Assembly: GCA_031411995.1 (NCBI GenBank)
Contig: JANOCD010000018.1
Coordinates: 1-64,000 of the forward strand
Direction of reading: 5' to 3'
Length of the DNA stretch: 64,000 nt
From: Rudanella sp031411995
GTDB taxonomy: Bacteria; Bacteroidota; Bacteroidia; Cytophagales; Spirosomataceae
Position numbers and translations under genes: made by a program. The stretch's first letter is position 1. The number at the start of each line of letters is the position of its first letter. Below the pieces are notes generated by a model. The model did not search any database. It saw only the letters and a program-made list of their open reading frames with translations, and had not been told where the DNA came from. Shown here one piece after another: positions 44,377 through 52,216 of this stretch.

Positions 44377-45059
44377 ACAGCCGAATCGTTGTTTATTTCC
44401 GTTACCAAGCCATTATCAACTTCCACAATCCGGTGGGCGTATTGTTTCAGGCGCGGGTCGTGAGTTACCACCGCCACCGACTTACCCCCGTCGGCAAGAG
44501 TACGCAGTTCGTGCATCACAATACCCAGCGAGTCTTTATCGAGCGAGGCCGTTGGCTCATCGCAAAGCACCAGTTTGGGGTTTGTAACGAGGGCGCGGGC
44601 AATGGCAATGCGCTGTTGCTGCCCACCCGACAACTGGCGGGGCAGGTTTCGCCGACGGTCGGTCATACCCACTGTTTGCAGGGCACGCTGAGTGCGGTCG
44701 CGGGCTTCGGAGTTGTTCACGCCCTGGAGTTGCAGCGGCATCATCACGTTTTCTTCGGCAGTGAGTGGGGCCAACAGGTTGAAATTCTGAAATACAAAGC
44801 CAATGGTGTTGAGCCGGAGCCGGGCCAATGCCGATTCTTTCAGTTTGTTAACATGCTGACCCGCCACCCACAAATCGCCGTAGCTGGGATAAATGACGCA
44901 GCCCAAGAGCGAGAGCAGGGTTGTTTTGCCCGACCCCGACGGCCCGATAATCAACAACAACTCCCCTTCGTTTAGTTGGAGCGTGGTGGGTTGCAGGGCC
45001 ACAATGGTTTGATCGCCGGTTTGGTATTCCTTGCCGGCTCCTTTTAGTTCCGCGATCAT
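44373..45059 (-). CDS. ABC transporter ATP-binding protein, DevA/MacB/LolD type
   Basis: A 228-residue ATPase with Walker A GPSGSGKTT, Q-loop in VFQNFNLLAPLTAEENV, signature QLSGGQQQR, Walker B LVLCDEPT, D-loop ASLD and H-loop VVTHD. The NLLAPLTAEENVMMPL wording is typical of the LolD/MacB/DevA branch that drives FtsX-type permeases. It overlaps both neighbours by ATGA junctions, so translation along the operon is coupled. Confidence 0.92.
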   Translation of the reverse strand: MIAELKGAGKEYQTGDQTIVALQPTTLQLNEGELLLIIGPSGSGKTTLLSLLGCVIYPSYGDLWVAGQHVNKLKESALARLRLNTIGFVFQNFNLLAPLTAEENVMMPLQLQGVNNSEARDRTQRALQTVGMTDRRRNLPRQLSGGQQQRIAIARALVTNPKLVLCDEPTASLDKDSLGIVMHELRTLADGGKSVAVVTHDPRLKQYAHRIVEVDNGLVTEINNDSAV

Positions 45060-45727
45060 AGGTTTTCGGCAGCAATACGTTCAATAGCATCTACGTCGAG
45101 AATCTCCCCTAAATCATGGACACAGGCCAATAAAGCCACTTTTGCTACTGATTCAACGGGGAGTGGGCGGTTGGGCCGGATGTGCGGCCCAATATGCAGA
45201 TCGGTTAGCAGGTGTTGAATCTGCTCGTTCTCCAATACCGTTTCGGGTTTGTCGGAACCATAAATAAGACCGGGCCGAAGAATGGTCAAACTCAGCCCCA
45301 GCGAGCGCAGAAAGTTTTCGGCTTTTAGCTTGTTTTCCATGTAGGCAGGGGGCGTTTCGGGGGCACCAGCCCCCGCCGACAGATAGACAAACCGGCGCAC
45401 ACCCGCTTTTTGGGCTGCCAGCGCGACAACACGAGCCGACTCGAAAATCATTCGCTCGAACGTTTGACCTTGTTCTGGCTTCTCGTCAATAATGCCGATG
45501 CTATGGATAACCGCTTTGCAGTCTATCAGGTGTTCTTTCCATGCTTCCACATCGAACACGTCGGCCTGAATCCAATCGACAGATGGCAACGAATCGGTTA
45601 AATGGGCTACGGGCTTGCCTGTTCGGGCAATACTAACAATGTTGAGCCCCTGTTGAGTTGCCTGCCGGACTATTTGCCGGCCCACAAAACCATTGCCGCC
45701 CGTTAATACTATAGTACCCAATGTCAT
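45056..45727 (-). CDS. Atypical SDR/NAD(P)-binding epimerase-like protein
   Basis: The start at ATG 45727 gives 223 residues beginning MTLGTIVLTGGNGFVG; the longer frame upstream runs through the AT-rich promoter region. The NAD(P) motif is TGGNGFVG, followed by a Rossmann pattern with HSIGIIDE and RFVYLSAGAG. YMENKLKAE keeps a Tyr-like/Lys spacing seen in NmrA/complex-I-type atypical SDRs. It is the first gene of the MarR-controlled efflux operon. It might sense redox state or modify the exported compound; the sequence does not say which. Confidence 0.78.
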   Translation of the reverse strand: MTLGTIVLTGGNGFVGRQIVRQATQQGLNIVSIARTGKPVAHLTDSLPSVDWIQADVFDVEAWKEHLIDCKAVIHSIGIIDEKPEQGQTFERMIFESARVVALAAQKAGVRRFVYLSAGAGAPETPPAYMENKLKAENFLRSLGLSLTILRPGLIYGSDKPETVLENEQIQHLLTDLHIGPHIRPNRPLPVESVAKVALLACVHDLGEILDVDAIERIAAENL

Positions 45728-45775
45728 GACGTTAAAAATTATGCTACCGTAATTCTGATAGAATTGTTTTGCAAT

Positions 45776-45797
45776 ATTACTACGAAACCATAGTAAT
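45776..45797. promoter_or_regulatory. Palindromic operator candidate 1 (MarR site)
   Basis: ATTACTA and TAGTAAT are perfect 7-base arms around CGAAACCA. The site overlaps TAATATTG (minus strand, 45772–45779), the best -7 candidate for the efflux operon. The core TACGAAACCATAGTAA recurs at 45862. Confidence 0.5.
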
Positions 45798-45849
45798 TGT
45801 TTCGGAAAACTGAAAAATATTTTTTTTTCGTAGTTAAATACGCTGAAAA

Positions 45850-45857
45850 TACGTTTA
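45850..45857 (+). promoter_or_regulatory. Near-consensus -7 box TACGTTTA for the marR gene
   Basis: One base off TAnnTTTG. It would start transcription at about 45864, inside operator copy 2, giving a short leader before ATG 45879. Confidence 0.35.
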
Positions 45858-45861
45858 TCAG

Positions 45862-45877
45862 TACGAAACCACAGTAA
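45862..45877. promoter_or_regulatory. Operator candidate 2, repeat of site 1
   Basis: TACGAAACCACAGTAA matches TACGAAACCATAGTAA of site 1 at 15 of 16 bases, 81 bp away in the same orientation, and ends one base before the marR start codon. It suits auto-repression. Confidence 0.5.
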
Positions 45878-45878
45878 C

Positions 45879-46598
45879 ATGGATAAGGGCGAACAGAACG
45901 TAATTGACTTAGTGAATCAGTGGGCGGCTTACAGTGTGAACCACCCTAATGCTGATTTAGCTGGATTTTGTTTGCATTACTTAACGGAACAAAATCGACT
46001 GGTGTCGCCAAGACCTGCCATACACCAAAGCCCGGTTGTTGAGGAAAATGGTCTGCGCGACGAGAAATGGGTGGAAAGCCTGACCGGCAAGGCCAACCGT
46101 TCGCTGGTTCCCGTGCGGCCCGAAGCCCGACTGGGTGCGTTGGTAGGCCGACTGTCGAAATACGCTTATTTCTACTCGAAGAAGGCAATGTTCCCCCTCG
46201 ATTTTAAAGGCATCGACGACCCGGTTTACCTCATCGTGCTGATGCAGATGGGGACTCCCAAAAAAAGCGAATTAATCTACGAGATGATGGCCGAATTTGC
46301 CTCGGGCATCGACGTGATTAATCGCTTAACGAAGATGGAACTGATGGAGGAATTTCCCGATGAGCAAGACAAACGGAGCAAACGACTCCGCATTACGCCC
46401 AAAGGATTAGCTGTAATTCAGCAGGCGTTTCCGGTTATGGATCGCGTAGCCGATGTGGCATACAGCTCGCTTACGGAGGGAGAAAAAGCCCTTTTGGTTC
46501 AGATTCTGGACAAACTTGATCGCTACCACGCCGACCATTACCGCCAAAGCAAAAACGCGAACTTCGACGAGGTCTATGATCGAATGGTAGGCCCGTAA
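45879..46598 (+). CDS. MarR-family transcriptional regulator
   Basis: A 239-residue winged-helix regulator, longer than usual MarR (~150) owing to an N-terminal extension of about 90 residues. The winged-helix part shows TPKKSELIYEMMAEFASGIDVINRL (helix–turn–helix region) and DEQDKRSKRLRITPKG (the D-x-R-x-K/R-x-L wing typical of MarR). It is divergent from the efflux operon, and two matching operator-like sites lie in the shared 151-bp region. It probably represses pump and itself until a ligand binds. A stem at 46601–46634 follows the gene. Confidence 0.85.
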   Translation: MDKGEQNVIDLVNQWAAYSVNHPNADLAGFCLHYLTEQNRLVSPRPAIHQSPVVEENGLRDEKWVESLTGKANRSLVPVRPEARLGALVGRLSKYAYFYSKKAMFPLDFKGIDDPVYLIVLMQMGTPKKSELIYEMMAEFASGIDVINRLTKMELMEEFPDEQDKRSKRLRITPKGLAVIQQAFPVMDRVADVAYSSLTEGEKALLVQILDKLDRYHADHYRQSKNANFDEVYDRMVGP

Positions 46599-46600
46599 CC

Positions 46601-46634
46601 AGCGAAGACATCTTGTGGAAAAGATGCCTTCGCT
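46601..46634. terminator. Hairpin between convergent genes
   Basis: AGCGAAG-A-CATCTT pairs with AAGATG-C-CTTCGCT around a short loop. There is no T run on either strand, so termination would be weak or factor-assisted. Confidence 0.4.
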
Positions 46635-46644
46635 AACGGGGAGG

Positions 46645-48570
46645 CTACTTCAATACCTGCACTTCAATCACCGAGTTGTCATAAACCCGGTGAGTGGCTT
46701 TCTGGAAATCTTTTTCGTCGGCCTGATAAATGTTTGGAACAAAGGTTTGCGGGTTCCGGTCAATGAGGGGGAACCATGTGCTTTGCACCTGAATCATGAT
46801 GCGGTGGCCCTTTTTAACCGTGTGTAGCACATCCTGAAGCCGAAACGTGACGTTGGTGGGCTGATTGGGTGTGAAGGCTTCGGGCTTCTCGAACGAGTTG
46901 CGGAACCGCCCGCGCATCACCTCCGAGCGCACCATTTGCTGGTAGTTGCTCAGAATGATGTTCTTGTTGGGCATATATGGGTGGTTCGGTTCGTCGCCCG
47001 GATACACATCAATCAGCTTCACGACCCAGTCGGCATCGGTGCCGGTGGTGCTCACGTTCAGTTTGGCCGTGATCTCACCGCCCAGCGTCAGGTCTTCCGT
47101 CAACACGTCGGTCTGAAACGTCAGCACATCGGGCCTACGACCCGCAAACCGCTGATCTTCCGACATATAATTGAACGGCGTGAAGCCCATTGTGGTCGTA
47201 TTGTCCTCAGTGTAAGGAACGGGTTTGTTCGGGTCGCTGATGAATTCTGAGAAACCGCTGCCGCTGCCTGCCTGTTGCGACAAATTACCGTTTGAAGCCA
47301 GCGCAAAAGTGAGCGTTTGCGCCGAAGCGACAGGCCATTTATCAAACGTTTTCCACTCCTTGCGGCCCGTGTCGAACAGGTAGGCTTCGGGCAGGTTTGA
47401 CTTGCCATCGCCCGCGCCTTTCAGGAAGTGACTGAAAAATTTGGCTTCGATGTTACGCTGATAAAACGTGGCGACGCTATCCCCGAAATACAGGTTTGAA
47501 TGCAGCGTGTGGCCGGTTTCGCGGCTCCACCGGCCATGTCCAAACGGCCCCATCACGAGGGTGTTGTAGGCGTTGGGGTTATTTTTCTCAATCGTTTTGT
47601 AGGTGTTCAGCGGGCCTGGGAGATCTTCGGCATCGAACCAGCCGCCCACCGTCATCACGGCGGGTTTCACATTTTTGAGGTGGGGCAAAATGTTCCGTTT
47701 CTGCCAAAACTCGTCGTAGTTGGGGTGTTCAACGGTTTCTTTCCAGTAAAAATTATCGGGATAGTATTTCGTGGCCACGTTCTTGAGCGACCCGATTCCC
47801 AACTGAAACGCATAGCCATCTTTGGTGCCGGCTTTAATAAACTTGTCGTTGTACCAGGCCGTGGGCGTGGGGGCCAGATGCTGCACGCCAAACACTGGAT
47901 ACGTGAACAGATACGCCTGGATGAATGCGCCGTTGTGGTGGAAATCGTCAAAGAAAAAGTCCGAAATGGGGGCCTGTGGCGAAACGGCTTTCAGGGCTGG
48001 GTGCGCGTCGGGCAACGAAGCCGTAGAATAGAAACCGGGGTACGAAATGCCCCATTGCCCCACCCGGCCGTTGTTGTTAGGGATGTTTTTCAGCAACCAC
48101 TCAATCGTGTCGAAGGTGTCCGACGATTCGTCGGGCGTGAACGACGCGGCAGGAGCAACCGGCAATACTTTCCCTTTTCGTTTGGTAATCGTGGCCGCCA
48201 CAGGAGGTGCGTCCGGTACATTCGGAGTCATGTTAGTCCACGTTCCTTCCGACATCCACCGACCCCGAACATCCTGATAAACAAAGATATATTTATCTTT
48301 TTGGAGCGTTTGCGAGGGGCCAAGCTGTTGCTCATATTCGTCGGGGCCGTAGGGATCAACGCTGTAGCAAGTGCGCTGCATCATCATCGGATATTTATTC
48401 GTTGCCGAGGCATCTTTGGGAACATACACGGCAGTATGTAGCTTCGTACCGTCGCGCATCGGGATTTTGTATTCGTATTTGGTGTAATTATCGCGGACGT
48501 AAGTGTCGGCGGGTTGGGCCAGCAACAGGGCGGGCAAAAGCAAACAAATAAGTAGTAGTAATGAGCGCAT
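46645..48570 (-). CDS. CocE/NonD-family hydrolase (peptidase S15 type)
   Basis: A 641-residue secreted protein with signal peptide (ending ALLLAQ). The α/β-hydrolase domain has QDVRGRWMSEG, nucleophile Ser176 in GQWGISYPGF, and a catalytic His in GHGRW. The C-terminal jelly-roll (LTLGGEITAKLNVSTTGTDADWVVKLIDV, FRLQDVLHTVKKGHRI) is typical of the X-Pro dipeptidyl-peptidase/glutaryl-7-ACA acylase group. Members cleave esters, amides or Xaa-Pro peptides; substrate is open. The last 19 residues recur in a remnant at 40300–40359. Confidence 0.88.
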   Translation of the reverse strand: MRSLLLLICLLLPALLLAQPADTYVRDNYTKYEYKIPMRDGTKLHTAVYVPKDASATNKYPMMMQRTCYSVDPYGPDEYEQQLGPSQTLQKDKYIFVYQDVRGRWMSEGTWTNMTPNVPDAPPVAATITKRKGKVLPVAPAASFTPDESSDTFDTIEWLLKNIPNNNGRVGQWGISYPGFYSTASLPDAHPALKAVSPQAPISDFFFDDFHHNGAFIQAYLFTYPVFGVQHLAPTPTAWYNDKFIKAGTKDGYAFQLGIGSLKNVATKYYPDNFYWKETVEHPNYDEFWQKRNILPHLKNVKPAVMTVGGWFDAEDLPGPLNTYKTIEKNNPNAYNTLVMGPFGHGRWSRETGHTLHSNLYFGDSVATFYQRNIEAKFFSHFLKGAGDGKSNLPEAYLFDTGRKEWKTFDKWPVASAQTLTFALASNGNLSQQAGSGSGFSEFISDPNKPVPYTEDNTTTMGFTPFNYMSEDQRFAGRRPDVLTFQTDVLTEDLTLGGEITAKLNVSTTGTDADWVVKLIDVYPGDEPNHPYMPNKNIILSNYQQMVRSEVMRGRFRNSFEKPEAFTPNQPTNVTFRLQDVLHTVKKGHRIMIQVQSTWFPLIDRNPQTFVPNIYQADEKDFQKATHRVYDNSVIEVQVLK

Positions 48571-48773
48571 TGATGAACAGGTTTATTTCTGCAATAATAC
48601 GGCGTTTTGTCGTCGGGAATGCCCGGATTCATTTTGCGTATTTATGAGAACCATAACAAATGCTTCATAAACGGGTGGGCAACGTTAGGCAAGTTTTGTT
48701 CCCGTTTTACCATTTCGTTAAATAGGTGGGAGCGGTACCGTTTGATACTAAAGTCCCTGTACATTTGAACCAG

Positions 48774-48847
48774 TAGAACCACTTTAAGTAGTTTTCTCAT
48801 CTCGTGGTACGGAATCAGGCCCGGTTTTGCCGGGCCTGATTTTTTTT
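48774..48847 (+). ncRNA. Candidate small RNA, about 74 nt
   Basis: Predicted from a consensus -7 box (48760–48767) and a Rho-independent terminator ending at 48847, with no plus-strand gene that could own the terminator. ACTTTAAGT inside the transcript is a short self-complementary element. The 5' end is estimated, not observed. Confidence 0.3.
48813..48847 (+). terminator. Strong Rho-independent terminator without an upstream gene
   Basis: A 12-bp perfect stem (48813–48824 with 48830–48841), GC-rich in its middle, a TTTTG loop and a T run to 48847. On the minus strand there is no T run after it, so it acts on the plus strand. Confidence 0.8.
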
Positions 48848-48990
48848 GGTCTATAGGTTGATTTACAAACACCTCAAATCAACGACATCTTCGCCACTTT
48901 AGGATCAAACTTTCTGGCGTATTGCCATACCCGTTCCCCTCCTCAAAACGTTATCAAAATGGCCTGTTCAGTAGGTTCAACAAAACGGTT

Positions 48991-49791
48991 ATGAAACACT
49001 ATTTGTACGCAGCCTGGCTTTGTTTAGGCCTGTTCGCGGTGGCATGCTCACGGGAGTCGATGGAACCACAAATGGGGTCGTTGTCGGTTCAACTGAACAA
49101 CGTGGTGGGTGGAGCGGAGTTAACCATGAACGGCACTGTCTATACGAATGCCGGCGGTGAAGCCTTCACGGTCAGCAAGTTCGATTATTTTGTGAGCAAT
49201 ATCCGGCTCCGTAAAGCCGATGGCTCCGAGTTTGTGGTGCCACAAGACAGTAGCTATTTCCTGGTACGCGAAGCCGATGCAGCCTCCCAAACCCTCCGGC
49301 TTAACAACATTCCGATTGCTGCCTACACAGGTCTGTCGTTTGTTGTTGGCGTGGACAGCCTCCGAAGCGTGGCGGGCATCGACAAACGGAAGGGTGTGCT
49401 CGACCCCGCCGACACGCGCACGGCAGGCATGACCTGGGACTGGAACACGGGCTATATTTTTCTGAAGCTCGAAGGCACGTCTCCCGCTGCCCCGGTCAAT
49501 GCCACGGGCCAACATAACTACGTGTTTCACATCGGTTTATTTGGCCGCAATGGAACACCAAACAACCTCCGCACTGTTTCGCTGATGTTTGGCGGTCAAG
49601 AAGCAATGCCCGCCACAACAGGAATTTCGACGGTACAGATTCGTGCCGATGTGCAGAAAATATTTGATGGAAAAACCCGCCTGAGTCTTGCCCAAACACC
49701 TGATATTATGATTTCGCCGAAGTCGGCAGAAGTGGCGACGAACTATGCCGCCATGTTTGCGTTTGATGGACTAAAAAACACTGAGCGATGA
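48991..49791 (+). CDS. MbnP-like lipoprotein
   Basis: A 266-residue protein from ATG 48991 with lipobox LFAVACS (lipid on Cys19 in LGLFAVACSR). The mature protein is a β-sandwich of the MbnP family: LSVQLNNVVGG…LTMNG at the start, SKFDYFVSNIRL, GMTWDWNTGYIFLKLEG in the middle and NYVFHIGLFG later. In methanotrophs MbnP is a periplasmic copper-binding protein matured by the diheme enzyme MbnH, which turns a Trp into kynurenine. The Trp pair in MTWDWNTGY is the likely target here. The next gene, overlapping by ATGA, encodes such a diheme enzyme. Confidence 0.8.
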   Translation: MKHYLYAAWLCLGLFAVACSRESMEPQMGSLSVQLNNVVGGAELTMNGTVYTNAGGEAFTVSKFDYFVSNIRLRKADGSEFVVPQDSSYFLVREADAASQTLRLNNIPIAAYTGLSFVVGVDSLRSVAGIDKRKGVLDPADTRTAGMTWDWNTGYIFLKLEGTSPAAPVNATGQHNYVFHIGLFGRNGTPNNLRTVSLMFGGQEAMPATTGISTVQIRADVQKIFDGKTRLSLAQTPDIMISPKSAEVATNYAAMFAFDGLKNTER

Positions 49792-50870
49792 GGCACCGGT
49801 ATCTGTTGGTTTTGGCGGGAATAGTGGCCTTGTGGTGCGTCGGGTGGTCGTGCCAGCCCAAATCAGCTGACAACCCTGTACCGCCTGACCCGATTCCTCC
49901 CGTTCAAACGGCGAAACCCACGCCAATGGACTGGAAAAAGCCCGCCAACCTCCCCGATCCGGTCTACGACTTCACCAAAAATCCGCTGACAGTTCAGGGG
50001 TTCGCGCTCGGCAAAGCCTTGTTTTACGACGGTTTACTATCGCAAAACGGCACCATTGCCTGCGGATTCTGCCATCAGCCCGCCGTGGCCTTCGCCCATG
50101 TCGACCATGCGCTGAGTCACGGCATTCGCGATCAGATTGGCACCCGCAATGTGCCAGCAATTCAGAATATGGCCTGGAGCCGGGAGTTTTTCTGGGATGG
50201 GGGCGTTCAGGACCTCGATTTGTTGCCGATTTCGCCGATTCAGAATCCTGTCGAAATGGGTGACACGTTGGCTAACGTTCTCAAAAAACTCCGCAACGAT
50301 CCGCGCTATCCAGCGATGTTCGAGGCCGCGTTTGGCACCAAAGAGATCAGTACGGAACGCACCATGAAAGCTTTGTCGCAGTTCATGCTCACCTTGGTAT
50401 CCGCTAACTCACGCTATGACAAAGCCATTCGAAATGAGGGTGTTACACTGACCGATCAGGAACAGAACGGCCTGACCATTTTCAAGGCCAAATGTTCCAC
50501 CTGCCACGCCACCGACCTGTTCACCGACCGGAGTTTCCGCAACAACGGACTGCCCCGAATCCCGACTGCCAAAGTCGATGACATTGGCCGGGGAGCCATC
50601 TCGCTCCGGGCCGAAGACAACTACAAGTTCAAGGTACCCAGTCTGCGGAACATCGAACGAACCCCTCCTTATATGCACGACGGGCGTTTTCTGACCCTCG
50701 AACAGGTGTTGAATCACTACGCTACCGGCATCACCAACTCCCCCACCCTCGACCCAGCCCTGAAGTCGGGGCTGAACCTCTCGAAACAGGATCAAAACGA
50801 CCTCATCGCCTTTCTGCGAACGCTGACCGACTATGATTTTCTGGCGGATCGACGGTTCCTGGCAAATTGA
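49788..50870 (+). CDS. Diheme cytochrome c peroxidase-like protein (MbnH/MauG type)
   Basis: A 360-residue lipoprotein (lipobox VGWSCQ, Cys22) with two heme c sites: CGFCH (Cys92, Cys95, His96) and CSTCH (Cys236, Cys239, His240). GFALGKALFYDGLLSQNGTIAC and YKFKVPSLRNIERTPPYMHDGRF are family blocks of bacterial cytochrome c peroxidase/MauG. Paired with an MbnP-like gene by ATGA overlap, it most likely oxidises that protein to form its copper site, though plain peroxide removal remains possible. A terminator follows. Confidence 0.88.
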   Translation: MRHRYLLVLAGIVALWCVGWSCQPKSADNPVPPDPIPPVQTAKPTPMDWKKPANLPDPVYDFTKNPLTVQGFALGKALFYDGLLSQNGTIACGFCHQPAVAFAHVDHALSHGIRDQIGTRNVPAIQNMAWSREFFWDGGVQDLDLLPISPIQNPVEMGDTLANVLKKLRNDPRYPAMFEAAFGTKEISTERTMKALSQFMLTLVSANSRYDKAIRNEGVTLTDQEQNGLTIFKAKCSTCHATDLFTDRSFRNNGLPRIPTAKVDDIGRGAISLRAEDNYKFKVPSLRNIERTPPYMHDGRFLTLEQVLNHYATGITNSPTLDPALKSGLNLSKQDQNDLIAFLRTLTDYDFLADRRFLAN

Positions 50871-50890
50871 GGATGGCAACCCAACGAATC

Positions 50891-50917
50891 AAGTCCCGAT
50901 AACGCAGGGACTTTTTT
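50891..50917 (+). terminator. Terminator after the MbnP/MbnH-like pair
   Basis: AAGTCCC (50891–50897) pairs with GGGACTT (50907–50913), loop GATAACGCA, then a T run. Confidence 0.75.
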
Positions 50918-50935
50918 GATTTCCTCCAAACCGCG

Positions 50936-50943
50936 TAGCTTTG
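50936..50943 (+). promoter_or_regulatory. -7 box TAGCTTTG for the first ATP-grasp gene
   Basis: Exact TAnnTTTG match with a TTG 17 bases upstream (50916–50918), which overlaps the preceding terminator T run. The leader is about 67 nt. Confidence 0.5.
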
Positions 50944-51016
50944 CCCAAACAGGCGGTGATTCATACAGCATTTTTAGTAGGCTGCCTCATCCGTTCAATC
51001 CTATAACACGTTTTTT

Positions 51017-52111
51017 ATGAGTAACTTAACCAAGATCGGCATCTTGTTCGGTCAGGAAAACACCTTCCCGCAAGCCTTTGTTGACCGAGTAAACGAGAAA
51101 CAAAGCGATTTCAAAGCCGAATTTGTCCACATCGACCGCGTGGAGCAGAGTGTTCCGACAGATTACGCCGTGATTATTGACCGCATTTCGCAGGATGTGC
51201 CGTTCTACAAAGCCTTCCTGAAAAACGCGGCCCTCACCGGCACCGCCGTGGTGAACAACCCCTTCTGGTGGGCCGCCGATGAGAAGTTTTTCAATAATGC
51301 ACTGGCGGTTCAGTTGGGCGTTCCCGTGCCGAAAACCATCTTGCTGCCCTCCAAAGATCGGCCCGACGACACGAACCATAACTCGTTTCGGAACCTTGGC
51401 CACATGGATTGGGACGGTATTTTCGCGCATATTGGCTTCCCGGCCTTCATGAAACCCCACGCTGGTGGCGGGTGGAAAAGCGTTTATAAAGTCGATAACG
51501 CACACGAAATGTTCAAGTCCTACGACGAGACAGGCCAATTGGTGATGCTTTACCAGGAAGCCATCGACTTCACCGATTATTTCCGGTGCTACTGCATTGG
51601 CGGCAAGGATGTCAGGATTATGCCCTACGAGCCACGCAACCCGCATCACCTCCGCTATGCCGCCGAAATGCAAACAACCGGCGACGCGGGCAAGAAACTC
51701 CTTGCCACCATGCACGACTATGTGCTGAAATTATGCCACGGCCTTGGCTACGATTTCAACACGGTTGAGTTCGCCGTGCGCGACGGTATCCCCATCGCTA
51801 TCGACTTCTGCAACCCGGCCCCCGATGCCGACATCAACTCGGTGGGTCAGGCCAATTTTGATTGGGTAGTGGAAGCTGCCGCGAACATGGCTATCGAGCG
51901 GGCCAAGGGCGTGCAAAAAGGCAAAGACAACCTCACTTGGGGATCGTTTGTGCGGGGGTCTGTGGCCGGAACTGGTTTGACTCCGGCACCGACTCCAAAA
52001 GCGGCCAAAGCGGTTGAGTTAGGCGAAGCCACCAAAGAGGTAAAGCCAAAAGGAAAGAAAGACTCGAAAGAGGACAAAAAAGAAGATAAGCCGAAAAAAG
52101 GCAAGAAATAG
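51017..52111 (+). CDS. ATP-grasp protein, RimK-like
   Basis: A 364-residue cytoplasmic protein. The N-terminal part (IGILFGQENTFPQAFVDRVNE) is the preATP-grasp domain. NNPFWWAADEKFFNNALAVQLGVPVPKT, FPAFMKPHAGGGWKSVYKV (ATP-binding Lys and Gly loop), VEFAVRDGIPIAIDFCNPAPD (metal-binding acidic/Asn residues) are ATP-grasp ligase blocks. Such enzymes join a carboxylate to an amine through an acyl phosphate. The last ~45 residues are a Lys-rich disordered tail. Homologous settings pair it with the GCS2, amidotransferase and second ATP-grasp genes that follow at 53560–56786. Substrates are unknown. Confidence 0.8.
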   Translation: MSNLTKIGILFGQENTFPQAFVDRVNEKQSDFKAEFVHIDRVEQSVPTDYAVIIDRISQDVPFYKAFLKNAALTGTAVVNNPFWWAADEKFFNNALAVQLGVPVPKTILLPSKDRPDDTNHNSFRNLGHMDWDGIFAHIGFPAFMKPHAGGGWKSVYKVDNAHEMFKSYDETGQLVMLYQEAIDFTDYFRCYCIGGKDVRIMPYEPRNPHHLRYAAEMQTTGDAGKKLLATMHDYVLKLCHGLGYDFNTVEFAVRDGIPIAIDFCNPAPDADINSVGQANFDWVVEAAANMAIERAKGVQKGKDNLTWGSFVRGSVAGTGLTPAPTPKAAKAVELGEATKEVKPKGKKDSKEDKKEDKPKKGKK

Positions 52112-52122
52112 TAGTGGTCTAA

Positions 52123-52179
52123 AAATCCTCTAAAGGGGACTTTGTCTAACATGGGAGCAAAGTCCCCTTTAGGGGATTT
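52123..52179. terminator. Long near-perfect inverted repeat between convergent genes
   Basis: The 22-base arms 52123–52144 and 52158–52179 match at 21 positions (the odd pair can be G–U) around a 13-base loop. The core CCCCTTTAGGGG is itself palindromic. The position between converging genes suits a bidirectional terminator, and the element resembles dispersed palindromes of other Bacteroidota genomes. Confidence 0.65.
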
Positions 52180-52216
52180 AGGTGCAATAGTGGCTGAATA
52201 ATTTTGCCATTGTTTT

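Larger units (their letters stand above)
48571..48990. other. Intergenic region with possible small RNA
   Basis: 420 bases. The first part should carry the promoter of the minus-strand hydrolase gene (near-match CAATAATA at about 48591). A TACATTTG box (48760–48767) and a strong plus-strand terminator (48813–48847) lie in the middle with no protein-coding gene between them. No clear promoter is visible for the lipoprotein gene at 48991. Confidence 0.5.

Noticed and set aside
48642..48872. 76-codon minus-strand open frame (inner ATG gives 52 residues, MRKLLKVVLLVQMYRDF…)
   Set aside because: It has no recognised domain and no -7 box, and its upstream part runs through the strong plus-strand terminator. 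Short intergenic frame, kept only as a remote possibility.
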